A DNA stretch of 64,000 bases from Urbifossiella sp046350095 (lineage in GTDB: Bacteria > Planctomycetota > Planctomycetia > Gemmatales > Gemmataceae), in contig JAXMBA010000002.1 in the NCBI GenBank assembly GCA_046350095.1, positions 2,232,001 to 2,296,000 on the forward strand, in the 5' to 3' direction. Positions 32,977 through 42,001 of the stretch are shown one piece after another. A model generated the notes under the pieces. It saw only the letters and a program-made list of their open reading frames with translations. It searched no databases and was not told where the DNA came from. The translations under genes and the position numbers were made by a program. How positions within the stretch are numbered: position 1 is the stretch's first letter; the number at the start of each line of letters is the position of its first letter.

Positions 32977-34047
32977 CTACCCGCCGGCGGCGACGTAGTA
33001 GAGGTTCATCACATCGTGCGGCAGCTGCTCGACGCGCACGTCCCCGAAGCCGGCCGCCGCGAGCATCTCCAGGGCCAACTCCTTCCCCCACGCCGCGCCC
33101 AGGCCCGCGCCGCCGGCCGCTAGCGACACTGACATGCAGTGCATACACGACACCGTGTACACGAACGGCCCGAGCGGCAGGTCGTGGTTCCCGCCGACGT
33201 GGCTGCACGCGCGGATGTCCTGCATCAGGAACACGCCGCGCGGCCGCAGCGCCGTCGCGACGTTCCGCAGCACCGCTGCCGGGTCCGCCTGGTCGTGGAT
33301 CGCGTCGAAAGCCGTGATCAGATCGAATGAGGCGCGGTCGCACATCTCGGCCGCGTCGCGGGCTTCGTAGCGGACGTTCCGCAGTTCCCGTTGCCGGGCG
33401 TTCTGGCGGGCCGCCTCGACCGCTTCCGCCGCAGCGTCGTACCCGACGAACCGGCTGGCCGGGAACAGCTCCGCGAGTCGGGCCAGGGCGCGGCCGACGC
33501 CGCAGCCCACGTCGAGCACGTCGATCCCGGCGCGGAGCCGGGCGGCGAGGCCGGGCACGAGCGGCACGATGTGCTCCTCCAGCGCCGCCACCGTGGTCTG
33601 GTCGCTCTCCTCGGCCATCACCTCGTGGAACCGACGGTACGCCGAGTACGGCACCCCGCGGCCGTGGCGGAACGCGGCCGCGACCTCGTCCTCGGCGGCC
33701 CCGAGCACGCCGACCCACTGCATCGACGCGGCCAGGTTCGTCGGGCTCGCGCCGCGGGTCAGCACCGCCGCGTGCTCGGCCGGGAGGGTGAACGTGTTCG
33801 CAGCCGGGTCGTGCTCGACGACGCCGCCGACGGTCATGGCCCCGAGCCACTCGCGGACGTAGCGCTCGCTCAGGCCCGCGGCCGCGGCGAGCTGCGGGCT
33901 GGTAAGCGGCGGTTGGTCGCGGAGCGCGTCGAACAGCCCGGTGCGGTGGCCGAGCGAGGTCATGAGCGCGACCGCGGCGCCGTTCAGGTGGCCGACCATT
34001 TTGCCGGCGAACGCCTCGGCGCGGGCGGTGTCGAACGTCGTCGTCAT
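32977..34047 (-). CDS. SAM-dependent methyltransferase with winged-helix N-terminus
   Basis: 356 residues. Residues 40-100 form a winged helix (L-A-A-A-A-G-L-S-E-R-Y-V-R-E-W-L), followed by a class I methyltransferase domain: motif I V-L-D-V-G-C-G-V-G-R-A near residue 180, then G-Y-D-A-A as the acidic loop and F-D-L-I-T-A-F-D-A-I-H. The layout fits the methyltransferases found in natural-product and thiol/arsenic methylation pathways. C-M-H-C-M near residue 300 is notable. Its ATG overlaps the stop of the MddA-like gene (ATGA), so both are translated together and may share a substrate pathway. Confidence 0.83.
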   Translation of the reverse strand: MTTTFDTARAEAFAGKMVGHLNGAAVALMTSLGHRTGLFDALRDQPPLTSPQLAAAAGLSERYVREWLGAMTVGGVVEHDPAANTFTLPAEHAAVLTRGASPTNLAASMQWVGVLGAAEDEVAAAFRHGRGVPYSAYRRFHEVMAEESDQTTVAALEEHIVPLVPGLAARLRAGIDVLDVGCGVGRALARLAELFPASRFVGYDAAAEAVEAARQNARQRELRNVRYEARDAAEMCDRASFDLITAFDAIHDQADPAAVLRNVATALRPRGVFLMQDIRACSHVGGNHDLPLGPFVYTVSCMHCMSVSLAAGGAGLGAAWGKELALEMLAAAGFGDVRVEQLPHDVMNLYYVAAGG

Positions 34048-34811
34048 GGCGTCACCTCGTTGCGACGGGTCTCGATCAACGGTCGCGTGCGGCGGAGGCG
34101 AGGAACGAACATGGGCACCCGCGCCCGGTACGCCTCGTACTCCGGGTGGGCGGCCGACAGGTCGCGCTCCTCGAGCACGACGGCGATCAGGATGTAAGCC
34201 GTGGTCCCGGCCGCGAACAACAGGTGGGCGGCGGTCATGGTCGGGGCGGCCCAAAAGACGGTCAGCCAGCCGACGTACAGCGGGTGGCGGACCCACCGGT
34301 ACGGCCCCGGCGTCACGAACCGAGCCGGCGGGTACGGCCGCCCGCGGGCGAACAGTACGACCTGCCGCAGACCGAACAGGTCGAAGTGGTCGATCAGGAA
34401 GGTCGTCCAGAGTACGATCAGCCACCCGGCCGCGAACGCCGCGTACATCACGACCCGGGCGGCGCCGTCCGTGTCCCACACGACCCCGCCGAGCGGTCGC
34501 CACAGGGCGAACATCAGCAGCAGGGCGGCGCACGAGAGCACGCAGTACGTGGCCCGCTCGGCGGCTACCGGGACGTACCGCGTCAGCCACCGCTTGAACG
34601 CCGGCCGCGCCATGCCGCTGTGCTGGACGGCGAACACGGCCAGCAGGCCAAGGTCGGTCGCGACCGCGGCAAGGAGGCTCCCCTCGCGCGGGCCGTCGAG
34701 GCGGGTGGGGGTGAGGAACCCGCCGACGAAGCCGACCGCGTACACGAACGTCGCCAGGAACAGGGCGTACCCCGCGAGCCCGTACGCCAGCACCAGCAGG
34801 CGGAGGAGCAT
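34044..34811 (-). CDS. MddA-like methanethiol S-methyltransferase (NnrU/ICMT membrane family)
   Basis: 255 residues with about six membrane segments. MddA methylates methanethiol to dimethyl sulfide. Recognisable MddA blocks: F-A-V-Q-H-S-G-M-A-R-P-A-F-K-R-W near residue 60, W-R-P-L-G, T-F-L-I-D-H-F-D-L-F-G-L-R-Q-V near 140, then R-H-P-L-Y-V-G-W, F-W-A-A-P-T-M-T and L-E-E-R-D-L, the SAM-binding RHPxY-EE pattern of the ICMT fold. Identification is by motif memory; other NnrU-like methyltransferases share part of this. Coupled to the downstream SAM methyltransferase. Confidence 0.75.
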   Translation of the reverse strand: MLLRLLVLAYGLAGYALFLATFVYAVGFVGGFLTPTRLDGPREGSLLAAVATDLGLLAVFAVQHSGMARPAFKRWLTRYVPVAAERATYCVLSCAALLLMFALWRPLGGVVWDTDGAARVVMYAAFAAGWLIVLWTTFLIDHFDLFGLRQVVLFARGRPYPPARFVTPGPYRWVRHPLYVGWLTVFWAAPTMTAAHLLFAAGTTAYILIAVVLEERDLSAAHPEYEAYRARVPMFVPRLRRTRPLIETRRNEVTP

Positions 34812-34835
34812 GACCGGCTTCCTGTGAAAGGGAAA

Positions 34836-34865
34836 GCGGGGCGGCCCGGCGTCGGGCCGCCCCGC
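34836..34865 (-). terminator. Hairpin terminator after the RTX-like gene
   Basis: A perfect 13-base stem (34836-34848 with 34853-34865) encloses loop GCGT, just past the stop at 34879 on the minus strand. It separates this gene from the mddA-like gene. Confidence 0.65.
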
Positions 34866-34878
34866 GGGAGTGGGGGCG

Positions 34879-37692
34879 TCAGTCCTGGATCAGGATGTTG
34901 TCGCCGAGCCCGCCGTCGAGCACGTCGGCGCCGGGGCCGCCGACCAGTACGTCGTCGCCGGCGCCACCCAACAGTACGTCGTTGCCGGCACCGCCGACGA
35001 TCACGTCGTCGCCGTCCCCACCGTCGGCCGTCAGCTGGATCGAGCCTGCTGCAAGACTCGACGCCTCGACCACGTCGTCGCCGGCCAGGGCGTTCACCCG
35101 CACCCGGTCGTTGGCGGCCTCGAACCCGAACAGGTTGACCTGCGCCGCCAGCCCGATCACCGACACCCCCGCCGCGTCGCCGGCCAGCAGGGCCACGTCG
35201 TCGCCGCTCGTTCCGGTGACGACGACGGTATCGGCCGCCCCGTCCGCCCCGCCGAGGTTCAGGTTCACCTCGGTCACGTCCGTCCCCGACAGGTCGCCGA
35301 CGGTGATGGCGTCGGCCCCGCCCAGCGCGTTGAACGTGATGACCTCCGTGTCGTTCAGGTCCATCACGACGTTGGCAACGTCGCGGGTGAACACCACCCG
35401 ACCGCCGTTGGCCGAGATGTTGATTCGCTCGGCGATGTTGGCGCCGTTGAACAGCAACTCGTCGCGGCCGTCCTGCCCCTCGACCACGTCGTTGTCGTCG
35501 CCCGGGTTCCACACGAACACGTCGTCGCCGCCGCCGAGCAGGGCGGTGTCGGTGCCGTCGCCGCCGGTCACGAGGTCGTTCCCCTCACTGCCGACCAGCA
35601 AGTCGTTGCCGAGGCCGCCGTTCATGGTCAGTCGGAGCCCGTCGGCCTCCAGCGAGCTGGCGTTGATGACGTCGTCGCCGCCCTGTCCGTTGAGCGTCAG
35701 CCGGTCGTTCGCTTCCTCCGAGAAGAACACGTTGACCGCCGCCTGGAGGCCGAACACGTTCACCCCGCCGGAATCGCCCGCGGCACCGAACACGTCCGCC
35801 CCGTTGGTGCCGTTCACGGTCACGCTGTCGGCCGCGCCGTCGCCGCCGCCGTTCGGACCGCGCAGGTCCACGTCGATCCGCGTCACGTCGGTCCCGCTCA
35901 GGTCGCCGACCACGACGCTGTCGGCGCCGCCGAGCGCCCGGAATTCGATCGCCTCGGTGTCGTTTAAGTCCATCGTCACGTTCGCCACGTCGCGGAGGAA
36001 CAGGACGCGGCCGCCGTTGGCGGCGATGGTGACGTTCTCGGCGATGTTCGCCCCGAAGAACAGCAGCCGGTCGGTGCCGTCCTGGCCCTCGATGGTGTCG
36101 TTGGCGTCGCCGGGGTTCCACTGGAACACGTCGTTGCCGGCGCCGAGGAATGCCACGTCGTTGCCGTTGTCGCCGAAGACGAAGTCGTTACCGGCGCCGG
36201 CGAGGAAGGTGTCGGCCCCATTGCTGCCGAGGAGCACGTCGTCGCCGTCGCCGCCGTCGATCGTCAGCTTCACGACGCCGGCCGGCAGCGTCGTCGCGGT
36301 CACGCCGTCGTTCCCGCCCAGGGCGTTGATGACGAGCGCGTCGTTCGCACCCTCGGAGTTGGTGACGTTGACGACCGCGTGGAGCCCGATCACGGAATAC
36401 GCGGTGCCGGAGCCGAACACGTCGACGACGTCGTCGCCGCCGGTGCCGGCCACGGTCACGGTGTCGGTCGCGGCGTCACCGGTCCCCCCGGGGGCAGCGA
36501 GGTTCACATTCAACCGCGTCACGTCGGTGCCGGTCAGGCTGCCGACGGCCACGGTGTCGGTGCCGCCGAGGGCGTTCACGTCCACGACCTCCACGTCGTC
36601 CACGTCCATGACGATGTTGCCAAGGTTCCGCGTGAGGCGGAGCCGACCGCCGTTCGCAGACAGGTCGAACGCCTCGCTCCCGGCACTGCCGTTGAACAGG
36701 AGGCGGTCGGACCCGCCCTGCCCCTCGACCGTGTCGCTGCCGTCACCCGGGTCCCACTGGAACACGTCGTTGCCGGCGCCGAGGAACGCCACGTCGTTCC
36801 CCTGCTGGCCGTCCACGAAGTCGTCGCCGTCGCCGCCGCGGAGCACGTCGGCGCCGTTGCTGCCGAGGATGGTGTCGTTCCCGGTGCCGCCGTCGACGGT
36901 GACGGCGACGAGCGCCGCGAGGTTGCCGGTGGCGGAGAACGAGTCGTCGCCGCCGTTGGCGTTCAGCACCAGTTTCTCGGACGTGCCCACGTCGATGCTG
37001 AACGGGGCGGGGTCGAGCCGGTCGAGGCGAACGCGGGTGCCGTTGGCGGTGACGGCGAACACCTCGGCACCGTTTCCGCCGTTCACCTCGACGGTGTCGG
37101 TGCCGGAGCCGCCCTCGTTGAGGTCGGTGTCGTCACCCGGGTTCCAGACCATACGGTCGTTGCCGGCCTCGCCGAACACCTGGTCGTCGGCGTCGCCGCC
37201 GGTCATGGTGTCATTGTCGGCGCCACCGAACAGGAAGTCGGCGCCGCCCTTGCCGAGCAGGGTGTCGTTGCCGGCCTGGCCGAACAGCATGTCCGCGCCG
37301 CTGCCGCCGGTCAGGACGTCGTTGCCGGCGCCGCCGAACAGGTTCGCCCGCGGCAGGGCGCCGTTCGCCTCGTTCAGCGCGATCGAATCGCTGCCGCCCT
37401 GGCCGAACACCTGGATGAGCGACGTGTTTGCCACCGTCGCGGTGCCACCGACGACGGCGACGGCGCCGCCGTTGACGAGCACCTTCCCGGCCGCGTCGCG
37501 GCTGACGGTGATGGTGTTGTCGAGGTTGTCGCCGAAGACGGTGAGGACGCCCGCGGTGAAGGTGCCAACAACGGCCGGCACCTCGCGGGCTTCGAGCCCG
37601 TGGACGGCGGGGACGAACCGGGCCGGCCGGCTCGGGCGGCCCGAGCGGCGGGCGGACCCGCGGAGCATGGCACGGAACAGGGCGCGTAGCAT
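34879..37692 (-). CDS. RTX-type calcium-binding repeat surface protein
   Basis: 937 residues from the ATG at 37692, which has AGGAGG six bases upstream. The N-terminus is basic (R-R-S-G-R-P) followed by V-H-G-L-E-A-R-E-V-P, a variant of the planctomycete L-E-x-R-x-x-P motif. RTX nonapeptides (G-G-A-G-N-D-V-L-x) occur near residues 115-190 and at the C-terminus. Between them are about four modules of roughly 200 residues, each starting W-N/D-P-G-D and holding R-x-x-x-D/R-N-V/A-N-x-V-M-D-L-N-D-T-E. The protein is acidic and nearly Cys-free, and likely secreted by a type I route. A sigma-factor gene diverges from it. Confidence 0.82.
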   Translation of the reverse strand: MLRALFRAMLRGSARRSGRPSRPARFVPAVHGLEAREVPAVVGTFTAGVLTVFGDNLDNTITVSRDAAGKVLVNGGAVAVVGGTATVANTSLIQVFGQGGSDSIALNEANGALPRANLFGGAGNDVLTGGSGADMLFGQAGNDTLLGKGGADFLFGGADNDTMTGGDADDQVFGEAGNDRMVWNPGDDTDLNEGGSGTDTVEVNGGNGAEVFAVTANGTRVRLDRLDPAPFSIDVGTSEKLVLNANGGDDSFSATGNLAALVAVTVDGGTGNDTILGSNGADVLRGGDGDDFVDGQQGNDVAFLGAGNDVFQWDPGDGSDTVEGQGGSDRLLFNGSAGSEAFDLSANGGRLRLTRNLGNIVMDVDDVEVVDVNALGGTDTVAVGSLTGTDVTRLNVNLAAPGGTGDAATDTVTVAGTGGDDVVDVFGSGTAYSVIGLHAVVNVTNSEGANDALVINALGGNDGVTATTLPAGVVKLTIDGGDGDDVLLGSNGADTFLAGAGNDFVFGDNGNDVAFLGAGNDVFQWNPGDANDTIEGQDGTDRLLFFGANIAENVTIAANGGRVLFLRDVANVTMDLNDTEAIEFRALGGADSVVVGDLSGTDVTRIDVDLRGPNGGGDGAADSVTVNGTNGADVFGAAGDSGGVNVFGLQAAVNVFFSEEANDRLTLNGQGGDDVINASSLEADGLRLTMNGGLGNDLLVGSEGNDLVTGGDGTDTALLGGGDDVFVWNPGDDNDVVEGQDGRDELLFNGANIAERINISANGGRVVFTRDVANVVMDLNDTEVITFNALGGADAITVGDLSGTDVTEVNLNLGGADGAADTVVVTGTSGDDVALLAGDAAGVSVIGLAAQVNLFGFEAANDRVRVNALAGDDVVEASSLAAGSIQLTADGGDGDDVIVGGAGNDVLLGGAGDDVLVGGPGADVLDGGLGDNILIQD

Positions 37693-37807
37693 GGCGGCCT
37701 CCTTGTGCAGGGGGTACAACAGGCCGGACAGCGGTTGTCGTGTCGGGCGTACCGGGCTAATCCGCGAACGGGCGCGGGCCGGCCAAGATTTTCTTGAGGC
37801 GGCGGGC

Positions 37808-38404
37808 ATGGCCGCGAATGACTCGGTGGCGATCCTGATGGACCGGCTCCGCTCCGGCGAAGACGGCGCCGCCCGCGAGGTGTTCGAGCTGTTCACGCAC
37901 CGCCTCGTCGGCCTCGCCCGGAAGAACCTCGGCGGCCGGCTGGCGGTGAAGGTGGACCCGGAAGACGTGGTGCAGTCGGCCTACAAGAGTTTCTTCCTCC
38001 GCCAGCGCGACGGCGGCCTGGACGTGGGGAGTTGGGACGGCCTGTGGGGCGTGCTGACGATGATCACGCTCCGCAAGTGCGCCGACCGCGCGGCGTACTA
38101 CCGTGCGGGGAAGCGAGACGTGGCCCGCGAGGCGGTGACGAACGCCGACGACAGCGCGACGCCGGCCGACCTGGTGCTGGACCGCGAGCCGCGGCCGGAC
38201 GAAGCCGCGGCGCTCGCCGAGACCGTGGAGGAGTTGTTCCGCAGCCTCGACGACCCCGACGAGCGTGCCATCCTGGAGCTGAGCCTACAGGGCTTCACGG
38301 CCGCAGAGGTGGCGGAGCAGTTGCGCCGCGCCGAGCGCTCGGTCCGCCGGTTGCGAGAGAGACTCCGCAAGCGGCTCGAACGGATGCAAGCGAACGAGCA
38401 GTGA
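37808..38404 (+). CDS. ECF-type sigma factor (kinase-linked)
   Basis: 198 residues. Region 2: D-P-E-D-V-V-Q-S-A-Y-K-S-F-F, then W-G-V-L-T-M-I-T-L-R-K-C-A-D-R. Region 4: L-S-L-Q-G-F-T-A-A-E-V-A-E-Q-L-R-R-A-E-R-S-V-R-R-L-R-E-R-L. This form is common in planctomycetes next to Ser/Thr kinases, as here: the kinase begins 110 bases downstream on the same strand. The two probably form a signalling operon. Confidence 0.88.
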   Translation: MAANDSVAILMDRLRSGEDGAAREVFELFTHRLVGLARKNLGGRLAVKVDPEDVVQSAYKSFFLRQRDGGLDVGSWDGLWGVLTMITLRKCADRAAYYRAGKRDVAREAVTNADDSATPADLVLDREPRPDEAAALAETVEELFRSLDDPDERAILELSLQGFTAAEVAEQLRRAERSVRRLRERLRKRLERMQANEQ

Positions 38405-38514
38405 CGGCCGGATGACACCGTGCGTCGGCGCGACGACACGCCAGTCGGCCGGCCGTCTGTTCGCTCGCCCCGCACCCTGGTATCCCCCGCGTCGCCCGAC
38501 CCGGTACGCCCCCG

Positions 38515-41500
38515 ATGCCGTCCACCCAACCGCACAGCGTGCTCCAGTCCGACTGCGAGGACACCATCCGCCGGTTCGAGGACGCCTGGCGCGCCGGGCG
38601 GCCGGACCTGGCGGCTTTCCTCCCCCCCGACACCCCACCGCCGACCGACCTCCTCCTCGAACTCGTCCACGTCGATCTCGAGTTCCGCTTCCGCGGCGGC
38701 GACGACGCCCGGGTCGAAGATTACCTCGCACGCTTCCCGGCGCTCGCGGTCGATTCCATGTTGCTCGACCTGATCCGCGCCGAGTTCGCGCTCCGCGTTC
38801 GGCACCGCCTGCCCGCCAGCGTCGACGACTTCTGCCGCCGCTTTCCCGACCACGCGGCCGAGCTCGGCAGCCTGTTCGCCGACCCGCGGAAGCCCGGCGG
38901 CCTCACCCCCACTCGTGCCGCCGGCACGCCGACCGAGCCGCTGAGAGTCGCGCCCGCGATCCCGGGGTACGACGTCGTCGCCGAGATCGGCCGCGGCGGC
39001 ATGGGCGTCGTGTACAAGGCTGACGACCTGATCCTGCGGCGCGCCGTCGCGCTGAAGACGCTCGGCTCGGTCCCGTCGGCCGACAGCAAGGCCCGCTTCG
39101 CCCGCGAGGCCGAGGCCATCGCCGCGCTCGACCACCCGCACATCGTCCCGGTCTACGAGGTCGGCGAGTGGACGGTTCCCGGGATGCCGCCGGTGCCGTA
39201 CTTCGTCATGAAGCATTACCCCGGCGGCAGCCTCGACGCGGCCCCCGCCGGCCCCGGCACCGACCCGGCGGTACAGGCCCGGACTGTGGAGGTGATCGCG
39301 CGGGCCGTCCACCACGCCCACCAGCGCGGCATCCTCCACCGCGACCTGAAGCCGTCGAACATTCTGCTCGACGACGCCGGCTGGCCGCACGTCGCCGACT
39401 TCGGCCTCGCCGGCCGGTTCGACCCGACCGACCCGCGCACGCTAACCGCAGAGGTGGTCGGCACGCCGGCGTACATGTCGCCCGAGCAAGCCCGCTCGCC
39501 GAAGGAGGTGACCGTCGCCGCCGACGTGTACGGGCTCGGCGCCGTGCTGTACCACCAGTTCACGGGGAAGCCGCCGTTCGTCGGCGCCACGCCGCTCTCG
39601 ACGCTGGAGCTGGTGGCGAACGCGGCTCCCGAGCGGCCGACGGCGGTGAACCCTGCCGTGCCGCGCGACCTGGAGACGATCTGCCTGAAGTGTTTGGAGA
39701 AGGAGCCGGCCCGCCGGTACGCGACGGCGCTGGAGTTCGCGGACGACCTGGAGCGGTGGCGGACCGGGCGGCCGGTGCTGGCCCGGCCGACGCCGGGCTG
39801 GGAGCACGGCTGGCGCTGGGCGCGGCGGCACCCGGTGGTGGCGACGATGGGCGCCGTCACCGCGGCGGCGCTCCTGCTGGCGGTGGCGGTCCTGGCCCGC
39901 ACGAACGCCGAGATTCAAGCGAAGGAGCGCGAGACGCACGAGGCGTACCTCCGGGAGTGCGCCCTCCGCTACAAGCTGTCCGACGCCCTGACCCGCGAGC
40001 AGCAGACGCTGTACCTGGAGCGCGTGGCCGGCGTCGGGCGGCTGGTCGCCGCCAACCAGCTGCCGCAGGCGTGGAAGCTCCTCGACCAGTGCCCGCCCGA
40101 GCACCGCGGGTGGGAGTGGAAGTACCTCGACGGCCTCCGCCGCGCCGCCGCGGCGCCGCTGGCCGGGCACGACGCCTGGGTCGCCCACACCGTCTTCCTC
40201 GGCGACGGCAACCTACTGTCGCTCGACAACAACGGTACCGTGCGCGTGTGGAACCCGGCCGGGGCGACCGTGCGGACGTGGTCGCTCGGCCCGGAGCGCG
40301 CCCACACCCTGGCGGCGCACCCGACGCGGCCGTGGGTGGCGGTATGCGACCCATGGCGGGTGACGGTGTGGGACGCGGCCGCGGGGCAGAAGGTCCGGAC
40401 ACTCCCGAACGACCGCCGTGCCGCGTTCAGCCCGTGCGGCCGGTGGGTGGCCCTCGCCGCGGGCTGCGGCGTGCGCCTCGTCCGCGCTGACGACTGGAAG
40501 CAGACCCACGCCCTCGCCGGCCACGCGGCCGACGTGCGGGCCATGACCTTCAGCGCCGACGGCAGGCAGCTCTACACCGGCGACATCGACGGCGTCATCC
40601 GCCGCTGGGACGCGGCGACCGGAGAGGTGGTCGGCGAGCCGTGGCAGCGGCCGCGGGCGATCGCGGGGTTGGCGTTCTCCGGCGACAACAGGTGGCTGCT
40701 CGAGACGCACTCGGAGGGCGTGGTGGTCGTGGACCCGGCCACCGGGCGCCACGTGCGCCGCGTCGCCCCGACTGCGCCGGGCCGGACGCTGCTGGCGGCG
40801 TGTCCGGTCTCGGACCGGCTGGCCGTGGTCGGCCCCGACCGAGAGGTCATCGTGTGGGAGTGTGGAGGCGGCGCGGGGCCGGTGTGCCGCGGGCACGCGG
40901 CGAAGGTATCCGCGCTCGCCTTCTCGCGCGACGGCCGGCGCCTCGCCTCCGCCGGCGGCGACCAGACAGTCCGGGTGTGGGACCCCGCTCACGAACCCGG
41001 CGTGAGCACGGTGGCGAACGTGCGCGGCGTCGGGTCGCTGGCGGTGGCCGCGTCCCACGTCGCGGTTACGGCACGGGAGGCTGGCCTCCCCCCGGGCGTG
41101 TACGGCGTGATGGTGTTCGACCCCGCGGGCCGGGTGCGGACCGTCAGCGCTGTCGGCGACTGCGCCGCGAGTCCGGACGGGAGCCACTTTGCCGCGGGCG
41201 GGCCCGACGGCGGCGTGACCGTGTGGGACGCCACGACCGGCGCCCCGGCTTGGGCGCACGCCGATCCGACGGTAAAGGCGATGCGCGTCGGCGTCAAGCT
41301 GGCAGTAGCGCCGGGCGGGAAGCGCGTGGCGGCGCGCCCGGCCGTCGGCGCCGCGGTGCGCCTGTGGGACGCGACCGGCCGCGGCCCCGACATCGACGTC
41401 GGCGAGCAATTCCTGTATTCCCTGGCCTTTTCGCCGGACGGAGCCCGCCTCGCTGCCGCGACCGCCGGCGGCGCCGGCGTGTGGGACGCCGACACGGGGC

Positions 41501-41868
41501 AGCGCCAGACCTGGGCCGACGGGCCGCGTGAGGCCTACGCCGTGGCGTTCGCGCCTGACGGCGAGCGTGTGGCGGTGTCGGAGGCGGGAGCCGTGCGGGT
41601 GCGAGTGGCGAAGACAGGGACGGTGGTGCAGTCGTTCGTCGGTAGTCCGCTCCGGGTGAACGCGGTGGCATACAGCCCCGACGGCTCGCGGCTGCTGACC
41701 GGCGGGGCCGACGGCACGGTGCGCGTCTGGGACGTGGCGAGCGGTCAGGAGTTGTTGACGCTGACGGCGTCGGACACGGAGGAGGCGACCGCGGTGGCGT
41801 GGGCCGGCCCGCGAGTTTACGCCGCCGTCGGAGGCGCCGTCCGGGTGTGGAGCCCGCCGGCGGAGTGA
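38515..41868 (+). CDS. Membrane Ser/Thr protein kinase with WD40 repeats
   Basis: 1117 residues. Kinase domain about 151-430: glycine loop G-R-G-G-M-G-V-V-Y at 159-167, Lys181 in A-L-K-T, H-R-D-L-K-P-S-N, D-F-G, and A-Y-M-S-P-E-Q. A membrane segment at about 445-465 (V-V-A-T-M-G-A-V-T-A-A-A-L-L-L-A-V-A-V-L) is followed by a coiled-coil-like charged stretch. About ten WD40 repeats then run to the end (F-S-R-D-G-R-R-L-A-S-A-G-G-D-Q-T-V-R-V-W-D). The first 120 residues are a helical domain often seen in planctomycete kinases. Likely acts with the sigma factor just upstream. Confidence 0.9.
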   Translation: MPSTQPHSVLQSDCEDTIRRFEDAWRAGRPDLAAFLPPDTPPPTDLLLELVHVDLEFRFRGGDDARVEDYLARFPALAVDSMLLDLIRAEFALRVRHRLPASVDDFCRRFPDHAAELGSLFADPRKPGGLTPTRAAGTPTEPLRVAPAIPGYDVVAEIGRGGMGVVYKADDLILRRAVALKTLGSVPSADSKARFAREAEAIAALDHPHIVPVYEVGEWTVPGMPPVPYFVMKHYPGGSLDAAPAGPGTDPAVQARTVEVIARAVHHAHQRGILHRDLKPSNILLDDAGWPHVADFGLAGRFDPTDPRTLTAEVVGTPAYMSPEQARSPKEVTVAADVYGLGAVLYHQFTGKPPFVGATPLSTLELVANAAPERPTAVNPAVPRDLETICLKCLEKEPARRYATALEFADDLERWRTGRPVLARPTPGWEHGWRWARRHPVVATMGAVTAAALLLAVAVLARTNAEIQAKERETHEAYLRECALRYKLSDALTREQQTLYLERVAGVGRLVAANQLPQAWKLLDQCPPEHRGWEWKYLDGLRRAAAAPLAGHDAWVAHTVFLGDGNLLSLDNNGTVRVWNPAGATVRTWSLGPERAHTLAAHPTRPWVAVCDPWRVTVWDAAAGQKVRTLPNDRRAAFSPCGRWVALAAGCGVRLVRADDWKQTHALAGHAADVRAMTFSADGRQLYTGDIDGVIRRWDAATGEVVGEPWQRPRAIAGLAFSGDNRWLLETHSEGVVVVDPATGRHVRRVAPTAPGRTLLAACPVSDRLAVVGPDREVIVWECGGGAGPVCRGHAAKVSALAFSRDGRRLASAGGDQTVRVWDPAHEPGVSTVANVRGVGSLAVAASHVAVTAREAGLPPGVYGVMVFDPAGRVRTVSAVGDCAASPDGSHFAAGGPDGGVTVWDATTGAPAWAHADPTVKAMRVGVKLAVAPGGKRVAARPAVGAAVRLWDATGRGPDIDVGEQFLYSLAFSPDGARLAAATAGGAGVWDADTGQRQTWADGPREAYAVAFAPDGERVAVSEAGAVRVRVAKTGTVVQSFVGSPLRVNAVAYSPDGSRLLTGGADGTVRVWDVASGQELLTLTASDTEEATAVAWAGPRVYAAVGGAVRVWSPPAE

Positions 41869-42001
41869 CGGACGGGCCGAACCGTCGGGAGCACTGCGGG
41901 AGCGGCTGACGCGCGGGAACTCGGGGCGAATCTTCTTGCGACGCGGCGCCCCGGCGTCCCATAATGCCCCGTCGTTCCCTTGCCCACACGGCGGAGGCCC
42001 G

